Part shown: positions 7,031 to 14,306 of the stretch, in pieces | How the letters are laid out: every line of letters begins with the position of its first letter | Position numbering within the stretch: position 1 is the stretch's first letter | NCBI RefSeq assembly: GCF_021742065.1 | Contig: NZ_JAKKIE010000071.1 | Span: 1-15,546, forward strand | Origin: Rhizorhapis sp. SPR117 | GTDB lineage: Bacteria > Pseudomonadota > Alphaproteobacteria > Sphingomonadales > Sphingomonadaceae | Direction: 5' to 3' | Length of the DNA stretch: 15,546 bases | Notes under the pieces: generated by a model | What the model saw: only the letters and a program-made list of their open reading frames with translations | What the model was told of the DNA's origin: nothing | Database searches by the model: none | Made by a program: the position numbers and the translations under genes

Positions 7031-8488
7031 ATGGATACCCTGAAAAACGCTTCGAGCGAGCTTGCCCGCCGGATTTCCTTTTACGGCCTCAATGCTTCGG
7101 ATTATGCCAGCTTTCCGGCGATCCGGAAGACGGTAGAAAAACACGGCCCCGCCGCCCTCAAGGCCCTGTACGCAGCAATCGCCGCGACGCCGGAAACGAG
7201 CAGGTACTTTAGCTCCCCCGCAGCCATCGACGGCGCAGCGGCCAAACAGGGGCAGCACTGGAACCGTCTCTTCTCCGGTCCGCCGTCCGATAATTATTAC
7301 CACTCGGCAGAGGCCATCGGCCAGGTGCATTCACGGGTCGGCCTGAATTCGGGCACTTATATTGGCGGCTATGCCCTGGTTCTTGAGCAGCTGATTCTGA
7401 AGACGTTGAACACCCCCGTGTCCGCTCCGTTCGGCGGCAGCAAGACGGCAAGAACGGTGGCAACGATGGTGAAGGTCGCCCTGATGGACGCCGACATAGC
7501 GGTCTCCAGCTATGACAATGCGGAGCAGGCCAACCGTCAGGCCGTTGTCGAAAAGCTGAGCGACGCGATGGCGCGCGTGGCGCGGGGCGATTTTTCCGTG
7601 GCGCTCGATGCGCTGCCCGGAAATTATGCCAGGCTGAGCGTCGATTTCAACGACATGGTTGCAAAGATGCGCGCCACTTTGGGTGCGGTCGCAAATAGTG
7701 CGGAAAGCACGCACGCCGGTTCCGCCGAAATCAGTTCGGCCACCCAGGATCTTTCGCGCCGTACCGAACATCAAGCCGCCTCGCTTCAGGAAACGGCGGC
7801 GGCCATGAATGCCGTCACCGCGTCGGTCAGCGAAACGGCGCAAAGCGCGGCACAGGTGAGCCGCACGGTCGCCGAGGCCGAAAAGGAAGCGATCCACGGC
7901 GGCGATGTGGTGAAGCGCGCGATCGGCGCGATGGACGGGATCGAAAAATCCGCATCCGAAATCGCCAACATCGTGACGGTCATCGACGGCATCGCCTTTC
8001 AGACAAATCTGCTGGCGCTCAACGCGGGGGTGGAAGCGGCCCGCGCGGGCGATGCGGGCAAGGGCTTTGCTGTTGTCGCCAACGAGGTGCGCGCGCTGGC
8101 CCAGCGGTCGGCGGACGCGGCCAAGGATATCAAGGCACTCATCACCACCAGCTCAAGCCAGGTCGCAAGCGGCGTGGATCTGGTTGGGCGGACAGGACAG
8201 ACGCTCGACACCATCGTCATGCGGATCGGCGAAGTCCGCTCGCTCGTAACGGAGATATCCGCCACGAGTGAAAGTCAGGCCGCGAACCTGCAACAGGTAA
8301 ACAGCGCAGTCAGCGAGATGGATCGCAGTACGCAGCAGAATGCGGCGATGGTCGAGCAAAGTACGGCGGCCGCGCGCAGCCTTGCGTCGGAGGCCGATCA
8401 GCTCGCCCGGCTGGTGAACGGTTTTAACATCGGCGGCGGCGCGGTTCCGACCGCCGGCATGCCACGCCGCCCGCGTCGCGCGGCCTAG
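7031..8488 (+). CDS. Soluble globin-coupled methyl-accepting chemotaxis protein (HemAT-like)
   Basis: Cytoplasmic receptor of 485 residues with no transmembrane helix. Residues about 13-130 form a globin-coupled-sensor domain: ISFYGLNASDY, then KALYAAIAATPE and IGQVHSRVGLNSGTYIGGY. His100 matches the proximal haem-binding His of this family and Tyr47 the B10 tyrosine. They are 53 residues apart, as are Tyr70 and His123 of Bacillus subtilis HemAT. The likely stimulus is O2, sensed by haem; CO or NO are possible. A HAMP-like segment (about 172-225) joins it to an MCP signalling domain with the tip DGIAFQTNLLALNAGVEAAR (320-339). The C-terminus is basic (PRRPRRAA) and lacks the pentapeptide of the previous MCP. 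The ribosome binding site is weak. The signalling halves of the two MCPs are close paralogues. Confidence 0.92.
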   Translation: MDTLKNASSELARRISFYGLNASDYASFPAIRKTVEKHGPAALKALYAAIAATPETSRYFSSPAAIDGAAAKQGQHWNRLFSGPPSDNYYHSAEAIGQVHSRVGLNSGTYIGGYALVLEQLILKTLNTPVSAPFGGSKTARTVATMVKVALMDADIAVSSYDNAEQANRQAVVEKLSDAMARVARGDFSVALDALPGNYARLSVDFNDMVAKMRATLGAVANSAESTHAGSAEISSATQDLSRRTEHQAASLQETAAAMNAVTASVSETAQSAAQVSRTVAEAEKEAIHGGDVVKRAIGAMDGIEKSASEIANIVTVIDGIAFQTNLLALNAGVEAARAGDAGKGFAVVANEVRALAQRSADAAKDIKALITTSSSQVASGVDLVGRTGQTLDTIVMRIGEVRSLVTEISATSESQAANLQQVNSAVSEMDRSTQQNAAMVEQSTAAARSLASEADQLARLVNGFNIGGGAVPTAGMPRRPRRAA

Positions 8489-8496
8489 ATGACGAA

Positions 8497-8505
8497 AAGG
8501 GGGGA
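8497..8505 (+). promoter_or_regulatory. Ribosome binding site of the STAS gene
   Basis: AAGGGGGGA at 8497-8505 lies 7 nt before the ATG at 8513, which favours that start over the ATG at 8489 that abuts the preceding TAG. Confidence 0.6.
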
Positions 8506-8512
8506 CATCGAC

Positions 8513-8797
8513 ATGAAAACCATCATGCTTCCGCCGGTCATCGACCGGACTGTGACTGCCGAGCTGACGCCTGAGCTGACGGAGGCGCTGGGAACCGGCG
8601 CAGGCGTCCTCATCACGGCGGACAATGTGCGCCAGATCGGCCAGTGCGGCCTGCAATTGTTGCTTAGCGCCGCGCTGACCGCCAGTCGCCGGGATATGGC
8701 CTTCATCGTGCAGGACGCAAGCGAAGCGTTCATGAACGCGGTGCGGATATCCGGTCTTCGCCGCCATCTCTTCGGCCATGCCATCCAGACGCTCTAA
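8513..8797 (+). CDS. STAS-domain protein of the chemotaxis operon
   Basis: A 94-residue single-domain protein with the STAS (anti-sigma-factor antagonist-like) fold pattern: MKTIMLPPVIDRTVTAELTP, a beta strand ending in GVLITADNVRQIGQCGLQLL, then a helix and VQDASEAFMNAVRISGL. In SpoIIAA-type proteins the segment is D-S-S-G, with the second Ser phosphorylated. Here it reads G-Q-C-G (Cys45), so switching by Ser phosphorylation is unlikely. It sits between an MCP and cheA, 15 bp before the latter. Comparable small STAS proteins occur in some che clusters, but their role there is not well settled. It may bind a partner in the receptor array or a flagellar regulator (inference). Confidence 0.78.
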   Translation: MKTIMLPPVIDRTVTAELTPELTEALGTGAGVLITADNVRQIGQCGLQLLLSAALTASRRDMAFIVQDASEAFMNAVRISGLRRHLFGHAIQTL

Positions 8798-8812
8798 AAG
8801 GGAATCGCCATC

Positions 8813-10978
8813 ATGAATCAGGACGATATCCAGCTCATTTTCTTTCAGGAATGCGATGAGGGGCTGACCAGCGCCGAAACCGGTCTGATCGGTTGTCAGT
8901 CCAACCCGGAGGACAGCGAGGCGATCAACAGCATCTTCCGTGCCGTGCATTCGATCAAGGGCGGGGCGGGCGCATTTGGCTTCACCGCGCTTCAGCAGTT
9001 CACCCACAAGTTCGAAACCGTGCTGGCGCAAGTGCGCGATGGCGACAAGCCCCTGACTGCGCCGTTGCTGGCGACGCTGTTTAGGGCGTTCGACCTGCTC
9101 GCCGACCATGTCAGCGCCATCAGGGGCGAATGCGACACGCCTGACGACGCGGAGATGAGCCGCCTGCTCGAACAGATAGCCGAGAGCGATGCGGCGCCCG
9201 GCGAAGAGGGTGCGGCGTCCATGGATGAAGACCCGGTTGCCATGGAAATCGCCCCGCCTGTGATAGATGGGTTGGATTTCGACCTTGACGGACTGCTCGA
9301 TTCCCTTGGCCAGGACGACTGCGCAGTGGCGGATGAACCCGTTGCAAAGGAATGGCTTGTGACAGTCCGCCCGCTTTCGGGCGCGCTGACCAACGGCAGC
9401 GAACCGCTGCTGCTGCTGCGCGAGCTAACAAACCTTGGTGCGCGGTGCGACCATGCCAACCTTGATGACCTGCCCGACCTTGATGCCTTCGACCCTGAAG
9501 CGGCCTATCTGGAATGGCATTATCGCGTTCCGGCGAGTGTCGAGCGCAGCGCGATTGCAGACATATTCGATTTCATCGGCGCGGAATACAGGCTCAGTAT
9601 AGAGGAAGTGGATGCCGAGCCGACGATAGAGAACGAGGACATTGCTCCGGTGGCCCCGCCGGCCGCTGGCCCGGTCGCGACGGAGCAACTCGTGTCGGCT
9701 GTGGAAAAGACAGCAGAGCCCGTGTCAGCGCCACTCGCCGCGAAAGCGGAACTCCGCGAAATCGCGCCTGCGCCGCAGGCAGGGCAGGCCGCCAAGGCCG
9801 GGCAGACCATCCGCGTCGATCTGGAAAAGCTCGACCGGCTGGTGAACACGGTCGGCGAACTGGTGATCACGCAGGCCATGCTGGCCCAGCAGCTTTCGAT
9901 GCAGGGCATCTCGCAGATTGCCGAACTCGCCGATCTCGACCATCTGACGCGCGAGCTTCAGGATTGCGCCATGTCGATCCGTGCCCAGCCGATCCGTTCG
10001 GTTTTCAGCCGCGTGCCGCGCATCGTGCGGGAGCTGGAGACGGAAACCGGAAAGCGGGTCCGGCTGGATGTGGATGGCGAGGGTACGGAACTGGACAAAA
10101 CGGTTGTCGAACGCATCGGCGAACCGTTGACCCACTTGATTCGCAACGCCATCGACCATGGCCTTGAAACGCCCGATGAACGCGAAGCAGCGGGCAAGTC
10201 GCCTGAAGGTGTCGTCCGCTTGACCGCTGAGCATCGCGGCGGTCGTATCCTGATCTGCGTGTCCGACGATGGGCGCGGCATTAATCGGGAACGGGTGTAT
10301 GCAAAAGCCATCGAGCGCGGCTTGATTGCGCCGGACGCGATTCTGTCCGATGAGGAGATCGACAACCTGATTTTCGCGCCGGGCTTTTCGACGGCGCAGG
10401 TCGTTTCCAACATTTCCGGGCGTGGTGTCGGCATGGATGTTGTGAAACAGAATGTGCAGGCGCTGGGCGGACGGATCAGCATCTCCTCGCGCCCTGGCCA
10501 CGGCAGTGTCTTTACGCTCGCCTTGCCACTGACGCTCGCCATTGCCGATGGCATGATCGTCGGCGTGGGCGAGGAAACGCTGGTCGTGCCGCTCACGCAC
10601 ATCGTCGAAAGCCTTCGGCCGCAACCGCATGAAGTGCGACGCCTGGGTGGCGGCAAGTGCATGCTCAACGTCCGCGGCCAGTTTCTGCCGGTGCAGCATG
10701 TCGGTTCGCGATTGGGCATCGGCGGCGGCGTGGCGGATCCGACTGAGGCTGTACTGATCGTCGTCGAATCCGAAACGGCTGGTCATTCGGTCCTGATGGT
10801 CGATGCGATCAAGGATCAGCGGCAGGTGGTGATCAAGAGCCTGGAGACGAATTTTCAGCAGATCGATGGGGTCGCTGGCGCCACAATATTGGGTGACGGA
10901 CGAGTCGCGCTGATCCTGGACGTTGAATCGGTGGTTGCGTCCGAACTGGGACGTTCTCGTCTGGCCGAAGCAGCATGA
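8813..10978 (+). CDS. cheA: Chemotaxis histidine kinase CheA
   Basis: Central kinase of the pathway, 721 residues; it autophosphorylates under MCP/CheW control and passes phosphate to CheY and CheB. P1 Hpt domain: residues 1-120, with His46 in AVHSIKGGAGAFGF as the phosphorylation site. A P2-like response-regulator docking region spans about 180-265 (EWLVTVRPLSGAL ... EYRLSIEEV) between acidic and Ala/Pro-rich linkers. P3 dimerisation: about 332-405 (LEKLDRLVNTVGELVITQ, MSIRAQPIRSVFSR). P4 ATPase: N box HLIRNAIDHG (441-450), G1 DDGRGI (485-490), G2 GRGVGMD (536-542). P5 CheW-like: about 575-715. All catalytic elements look intact. AAAGGGA precedes the ATG. The stop overlaps the cheR start by 4 nt (ATGA). 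Confidence 0.97.
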   Translation: MNQDDIQLIFFQECDEGLTSAETGLIGCQSNPEDSEAINSIFRAVHSIKGGAGAFGFTALQQFTHKFETVLAQVRDGDKPLTAPLLATLFRAFDLLADHVSAIRGECDTPDDAEMSRLLEQIAESDAAPGEEGAASMDEDPVAMEIAPPVIDGLDFDLDGLLDSLGQDDCAVADEPVAKEWLVTVRPLSGALTNGSEPLLLLRELTNLGARCDHANLDDLPDLDAFDPEAAYLEWHYRVPASVERSAIADIFDFIGAEYRLSIEEVDAEPTIENEDIAPVAPPAAGPVATEQLVSAVEKTAEPVSAPLAAKAELREIAPAPQAGQAAKAGQTIRVDLEKLDRLVNTVGELVITQAMLAQQLSMQGISQIAELADLDHLTRELQDCAMSIRAQPIRSVFSRVPRIVRELETETGKRVRLDVDGEGTELDKTVVERIGEPLTHLIRNAIDHGLETPDEREAAGKSPEGVVRLTAEHRGGRILICVSDDGRGINRERVYAKAIERGLIAPDAILSDEEIDNLIFAPGFSTAQVVSNISGRGVGMDVVKQNVQALGGRISISSRPGHGSVFTLALPLTLAIADGMIVGVGEETLVVPLTHIVESLRPQPHEVRRLGGGKCMLNVRGQFLPVQHVGSRLGIGGGVADPTEAVLIVVESETAGHSVLMVDAIKDQRQVVIKSLETNFQQIDGVAGATILGDGRVALILDVESVVASELGRSRLAEAA

Positions 10979-11847
10979 GCGCGCTCGCGGTTACCACGCA
11001 AAGCCCGTTCGATGTCGCCCACGACTTTGCCTATCACCGGGACGATTTTCAGGCGCTTTCGGCATTGATCTATGCCGATGCGGGCATTGTCATGCCAGAA
11101 GGCAAGGCCATGCTCATTTATTCGCGCCTTACCAAATATCTGCGTGACCGGGCGGTTTCGACTTTTGCGCAATATATCGACTTGCTGAATAGAGATCCCC
11201 AGGAACGGCGGCGCGCGATCAGTGCCCTGACCACCAATCACACCAAATTTTTTCGCGAGAACCATCATTTCGAGCATTTTGCACGAGATGTGCGGCCTGG
11301 CCTGATCAGGCGGGCGCTGGGTGGCGGCCGGGTTCGTATGTGGTCGGCAGGCTGTTCAAGCGGGGAGGAGGTCTATTCTCTAGCCATGACACTGCTCGGC
11401 GAAGATCAGGTCATGGCCCGGCGCATTGCGGGCAGCGACATCGCTCTGCTGGCGAGCGACCTTGCCGATCACGTCCTCGAAACCGGCCGTGCCGCGATAT
11501 ATCCTTCCATCGGTACGGCCGAAATGCCCGCCCGGTTGAAGCAGAACTGGGCGAAGGTTGAAGGCGCCAATATCGTCATTTCAGACGCGGTTCGGGACCT
11601 TGTTCGTTTCCGTCAGCTAAACCTGCTCGGCAACTGGCCGTTAAAAGGCATGTTCGACGTTATTTTTTGCCGGAATGTCATGATCTATTTCGATGAACCG
11701 ACCAAGGAAAAGCTGCTGGATCGCCTGTGTGCGAAGCTCCAGCCGGGCGGCTTTCTGTATATCGGGCACAGTGAACGGCTTGTCGGTCCCGCTGTGCGGC
11801 GTTGCGATCCTGTCGGCCCAACCATTTACAGAAAGCATGACGCATGA
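10975..11847 (+). CDS. cheR: Chemoreceptor glutamate methyltransferase CheR
   Basis: SAM-dependent methyltransferase of 290 residues that methylates MCP glutamates. The N-terminal helical domain contains ALTTNHTKFFRE (84-95), the family motif. The SAM site includes RMWSAGCSSGEEVYSLAM (121-138), and FDVIFCRNVMIYFD (227-240) is the conserved motif after the beta-subdomain. By eye, the beta-subdomain loop (QNWAKVEGANIVISD) is about three residues shorter than in E. coli CheR, as described for enzymes that do not need the receptor pentapeptide. The gene overlaps cheA upstream and cheB downstream by 4 nt each, so translation is probably coupled. Confidence 0.97.
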   Translation: MSALAVTTQSPFDVAHDFAYHRDDFQALSALIYADAGIVMPEGKAMLIYSRLTKYLRDRAVSTFAQYIDLLNRDPQERRRAISALTTNHTKFFRENHHFEHFARDVRPGLIRRALGGGRVRMWSAGCSSGEEVYSLAMTLLGEDQVMARRIAGSDIALLASDLADHVLETGRAAIYPSIGTAEMPARLKQNWAKVEGANIVISDAVRDLVRFRQLNLLGNWPLKGMFDVIFCRNVMIYFDEPTKEKLLDRLCAKLQPGGFLYIGHSERLVGPAVRRCDPVGPTIYRKHDA

Positions 11848-12848
11848 CTGTTCGGGCCCTTGTCGTTGATGACTCCCCCACCATGCGCGCCCTGTTGAGC
11901 GCCAGCCTGTCGCGCGATCCGGGCATTGAAGTGGTGGGTGCTGCCTGCAATGCGCAGGAAGGGCGCCGGCTGATCAAGGAACTGGATCCCGATGTCATCA
12001 CGCTGGACATCGAAATGCCCGGCATGAGCGGGCTGGATTTTCTGGAAAAGATCATGACCCTGCGGCCAACGCCGGTGGTGGTCGTGTCGGGCCTGACCCA
12101 CAAGGGTGCGGAAACGACGATGCGGGCGCTCGAATTGGGCGCGGTCGATTGCTATGCCAAGCCGGAGGGACCGTTCAACGACAACGAACTGGCGAACATC
12201 GTCCGTCATGCCGCGCACAGCAGCATACGCCGCGTGGCAACACATCGGCCCGTCGTTCGCTCCAGCGCCGAATTCCGGTCAAATGGCAATATCATAGCCA
12301 TCGGATCATCGACCGGCGGCGTCGAAGCGTTGATCCAGTTGCTGAAACGATGGCCCGCCAATTGTCCGCCAACACTGATTGTCCAACATATCGGGGCAAG
12401 CTTTTCCGGTGCATTGGCGGCACGGCTGAACACGCATTGCGCGGCCAATGTCGTTCTGGCCGACCATGACCAGCCGCTGGAAATGGGACATGTCTATGTG
12501 GCGCCGGGGGGCAGCCATCTGACAGTCTATTCGACGCAGCGGCCCTATTGTCGACTGAGCGACGCCGACCCTGTTTGCGGCCACAAACCAAGCGTGGATA
12601 TGTTGTTCGCATCCGTCGCGCGGGTGGTGGGCCGTCGAGCCGTTGGCGTGATCCTGACCGGCATGGGCAGCGACGGTGCGCGAGGCTTGCTGGAAATGCG
12701 CGATGTGGGCGCAGTGACCTTTGCGCAGGATAAAGACAGTTGCGTTGTCTATGGAATGCCGCGCGCTGCCGTTGAGCTGGGCGCGGCCAGCCATGTGGTG
12801 TCCCTTGACGGTCTGGCAGCAAGGGTCATCGAACAATGTCATTCATGA
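11844..12848 (+). CDS. cheB: Chemotaxis response regulator / methylesterase CheB (catalytically complete)
   Basis: Removes methyl groups from MCPs and may deamidate glutamines; 334 residues. The receiver domain (1-125) has acidic D9/D10, phosphoacceptor Asp55 (TLDIEMPG) and a KPEG segment. The C-terminal esterase domain carries the full triad: Ser156 (IAIGSSTGG), His182 (IVQHIGASFSGALAARL) and Asp277 (LTGMGSDGA). The Ser-His spacing of 26 equals that of E. coli CheB (S164/H190). The H-M-P of typical CheB reads H-I-G here, a small change beside an intact His. It overlaps cheR by 4 nt and cheD by 13 nt. A second, degenerate CheB lies at the end of the operon. Confidence 0.95.
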   Translation: MTVRALVVDDSPTMRALLSASLSRDPGIEVVGAACNAQEGRRLIKELDPDVITLDIEMPGMSGLDFLEKIMTLRPTPVVVVSGLTHKGAETTMRALELGAVDCYAKPEGPFNDNELANIVRHAAHSSIRRVATHRPVVRSSAEFRSNGNIIAIGSSTGGVEALIQLLKRWPANCPPTLIVQHIGASFSGALAARLNTHCAANVVLADHDQPLEMGHVYVAPGGSHLTVYSTQRPYCRLSDADPVCGHKPSVDMLFASVARVVGRRAVGVILTGMGSDGARGLLEMRDVGAVTFAQDKDSCVVYGMPRAAVELGAASHVVSLDGLAARVIEQCHS

Positions 12849-13405
12849 CCCCGGCAGGCAACAGGTCCAGCCTGTTGCCGGAAAAGCGCATTAACGTGAC
12901 CCAGGGCACGACCAGGGTGACGTCGGATTCGGCTGTGGTTTTGACGACGGTGCTGGGCAGCTGCGTTGCTGCCTGTCTGTTCGATGGCATTGCCGGGGTC
13001 GGGGGCATGAACCATTTCCTGCTGTCCGAACCGCGCGAGGGCGACCTGTCTTTCGGCGCGCAGTCGGAACGCTATGGCGCCTATGCCATGGAATTGCTGA
13101 TCAATGAGATGCTGAAGGCGGGCGCGGTGCGCAGGCGGATGAAGGCGTATCTCTATGGCGGCGCGAACATGCATGCAGGAATGCACAAAATCGGATCGGC
13201 CAATGCGCGTTTCGCCATTGGTTTCCTCGCTCGCGACGGCATTCCGCTCACATATAGCAATCTGGGCGGGAATGCAGCGCGACGCGTCGATTTCCGCGCT
13301 GTGAAAGGTCAGGCGCGCTGCCGCGTTCTGACGGACCAGCCTCCTGATGAAAGTAAAACCACCCCAACCTTGGCGGCGTCCCTGGGTGACGTCGAACTAT
13401 TCTGA
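12836..13405 (+). CDS. cheD: Chemoreceptor glutamine deamidase CheD
   Basis: Deamidates specific MCP glutamines, and in some bacteria is a partner of CheC-type phosphatases; 189 residues. TTVLGSCVAACLFD holds the catalytic Cys43 and GGMNHFLL the catalytic His60. Thr37 completes the triad. The spacings (T to C 6, C to H 17) equal those of Thermotoga maritima CheD (T21, C27, H44). YGAYAMELLINEMLKAGA and KAYLYGGANMHAGM are further family motifs. The ATG at 12836 lies inside the end of cheB, a 13-nt overlap; a second in-frame ATG at 12845 is an alternative. No cheC or cheX is present in the window. Confidence 0.95.
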   Translation: MSFMTPAGNRSSLLPEKRINVTQGTTRVTSDSAVVLTTVLGSCVAACLFDGIAGVGGMNHFLLSEPREGDLSFGAQSERYGAYAMELLINEMLKAGAVRRRMKAYLYGGANMHAGMHKIGSANARFAIGFLARDGIPLTYSNLGGNAARRVDFRAVKGQARCRVLTDQPPDESKTTPTLAASLGDVELF

Positions 13406-13420
13406 CAATTGGAGATCCCC

Positions 13421-13792
13421 ATGACTGCCCCAACCAAGATATTGACGGTCGATGACAGCCCCAGCATGAGAATGCTGCTGCGCATCGCGCTCACCGAACA
13501 CGGCTATGACGTGGCCGAAGCCGAGGACGGCATTGCGGCGCTTGATTGGCTGAAGGTCAATACGCCTGATATGATCATCACCGACATCAATATGCCCCGC
13601 ATGGACGGTTTTGGTTTGATCGACGCGCTGCGGGCCGACGGGCGCCATCGGGACCGCCCGATACTGGTCCTGTCGACGGAAAGTTCGGAGGAGAAAAAGG
13701 CCCGCGCACGGGCTGCCGGCGCGACAGGCTGGATCGTCAAGCCATTCGACCCGGCCAAACTGGCTGCCGCCGTTCGCCGGGTTTGTCATTGA
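13421..13792 (+). CDS. cheY: Single-domain response regulator CheY
   Basis: A 123-residue receiver that carries the signal from CheA to the flagellar switch or acts as a phosphate sink. Asp11/Asp12 (VDDSPSMR), phosphoacceptor Asp55 (IITDINMPRMDG), the Ser/Thr at LSTESS (85-86) and Lys107 (WIVKPFD) form a complete active site. The switch aromatic, Tyr106 in E. coli CheY, is Trp104 here, as in many receivers. The ATG at 13421 is chosen over the in-frame TTG at 13409 because TTGGAGA at 13409-13415 is the ribosome binding site. It follows cheD after 15 nt. Confidence 0.94.
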   Translation: MTAPTKILTVDDSPSMRMLLRIALTEHGYDVAEAEDGIAALDWLKVNTPDMIITDINMPRMDGFGLIDALRADGRHRDRPILVLSTESSEEKKARARAAGATGWIVKPFDPAKLAAAVRRVCH

Positions 13793-13824
13793 TCAATATA
13801 ATTTGAAGAAGAGGGATTGGTATC

Positions 13825-14274
13825 ATGTCCAGCCAACTTATCACCTTCCAGATCGGCGAGCAGTTTCTGGGCGTCGATATTATGGCCATTCGTGAAATTC
13901 GTGCATGGTCGCCATCCACGCTTTTGCCTCATGTTCCCGAATATGTGCGGGGCGTCATCAATCTGCGCGGCAATGTGCTGCCTGTCATTGATCTTGCCGC
14001 GCGCCTTGGCTGGGGTCTGACGGAACCGACCGGACGCCATGTTATCATCGTTGTTCGCATTGCCGAGCAGCTGCATGGCCTGATCGTCGATGCGGTCAAC
14101 GACATTGTCACCGTCGATGATGACGCGATGCAGGCTCCGCCAAATCTGAATGTAGATAGTGCATCGGCGTTCCTCAAGGGACTGGTGGCGGTCGAGGATC
14201 GCATGGTGATGGTCCTGTCGCTGGACCAGTTGGCAGCGGAAACTCGTAATCTGATCACGGCCGAAGCAGCCTGA
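13825..14274 (+). CDS. cheW: Chemotaxis coupling protein CheW
   Basis: Adaptor linking MCP tips to CheA; 149 residues, entirely one CheW domain. Motifs: LITFQIGEQFLGVDIMAIRE at the start, PEYVRGVINLRGNVLPVIDL (the conserved receptor/kinase-binding core), HGLIVDAVNDIVTV and LKGLVAVEDRMVMVLSLDQL at the end. The length is close to the family norm. AAGAAGAGGGA at 13806-13816 is a good ribosome binding site for the ATG at 13825. It sits between cheY and the second cheB with gaps of about 32 nt on each side. Confidence 0.95.
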   Translation: MSSQLITFQIGEQFLGVDIMAIREIRAWSPSTLLPHVPEYVRGVINLRGNVLPVIDLAARLGWGLTEPTGRHVIIVVRIAEQLHGLIVDAVNDIVTVDDDAMQAPPNLNVDSASAFLKGLVAVEDRMVMVLSLDQLAAETRNLITAEAA

Positions 14275-14306
14275 TTCCAATCGCAGCAAAAATAAAGGGA
14301 AGCACA

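Noticed and set aside
6114..8300. Large imperfect direct repeat between the two MCP genes
   Set aside because: Similarity is confined to the signalling domain and has many silent differences. It is ordinary MCP paralogy, not a recent duplication or a repeat element.
8153..9109. Long minus-strand open frame across the end of the globin MCP gene, the STAS gene and the start of cheA
   Set aside because: It runs across three well-supported + genes and their boundaries, shows no domain and has His/Arg/Gln-rich shadow composition.
9725..10786. Long open frame of about 350 codons on the minus strand opposite cheA
   Set aside because: The + strand encodes an intact CheA with all domain motifs. The antisense frame has no recognisable motif or ribosome binding site and is a by-product of high GC codon bias.
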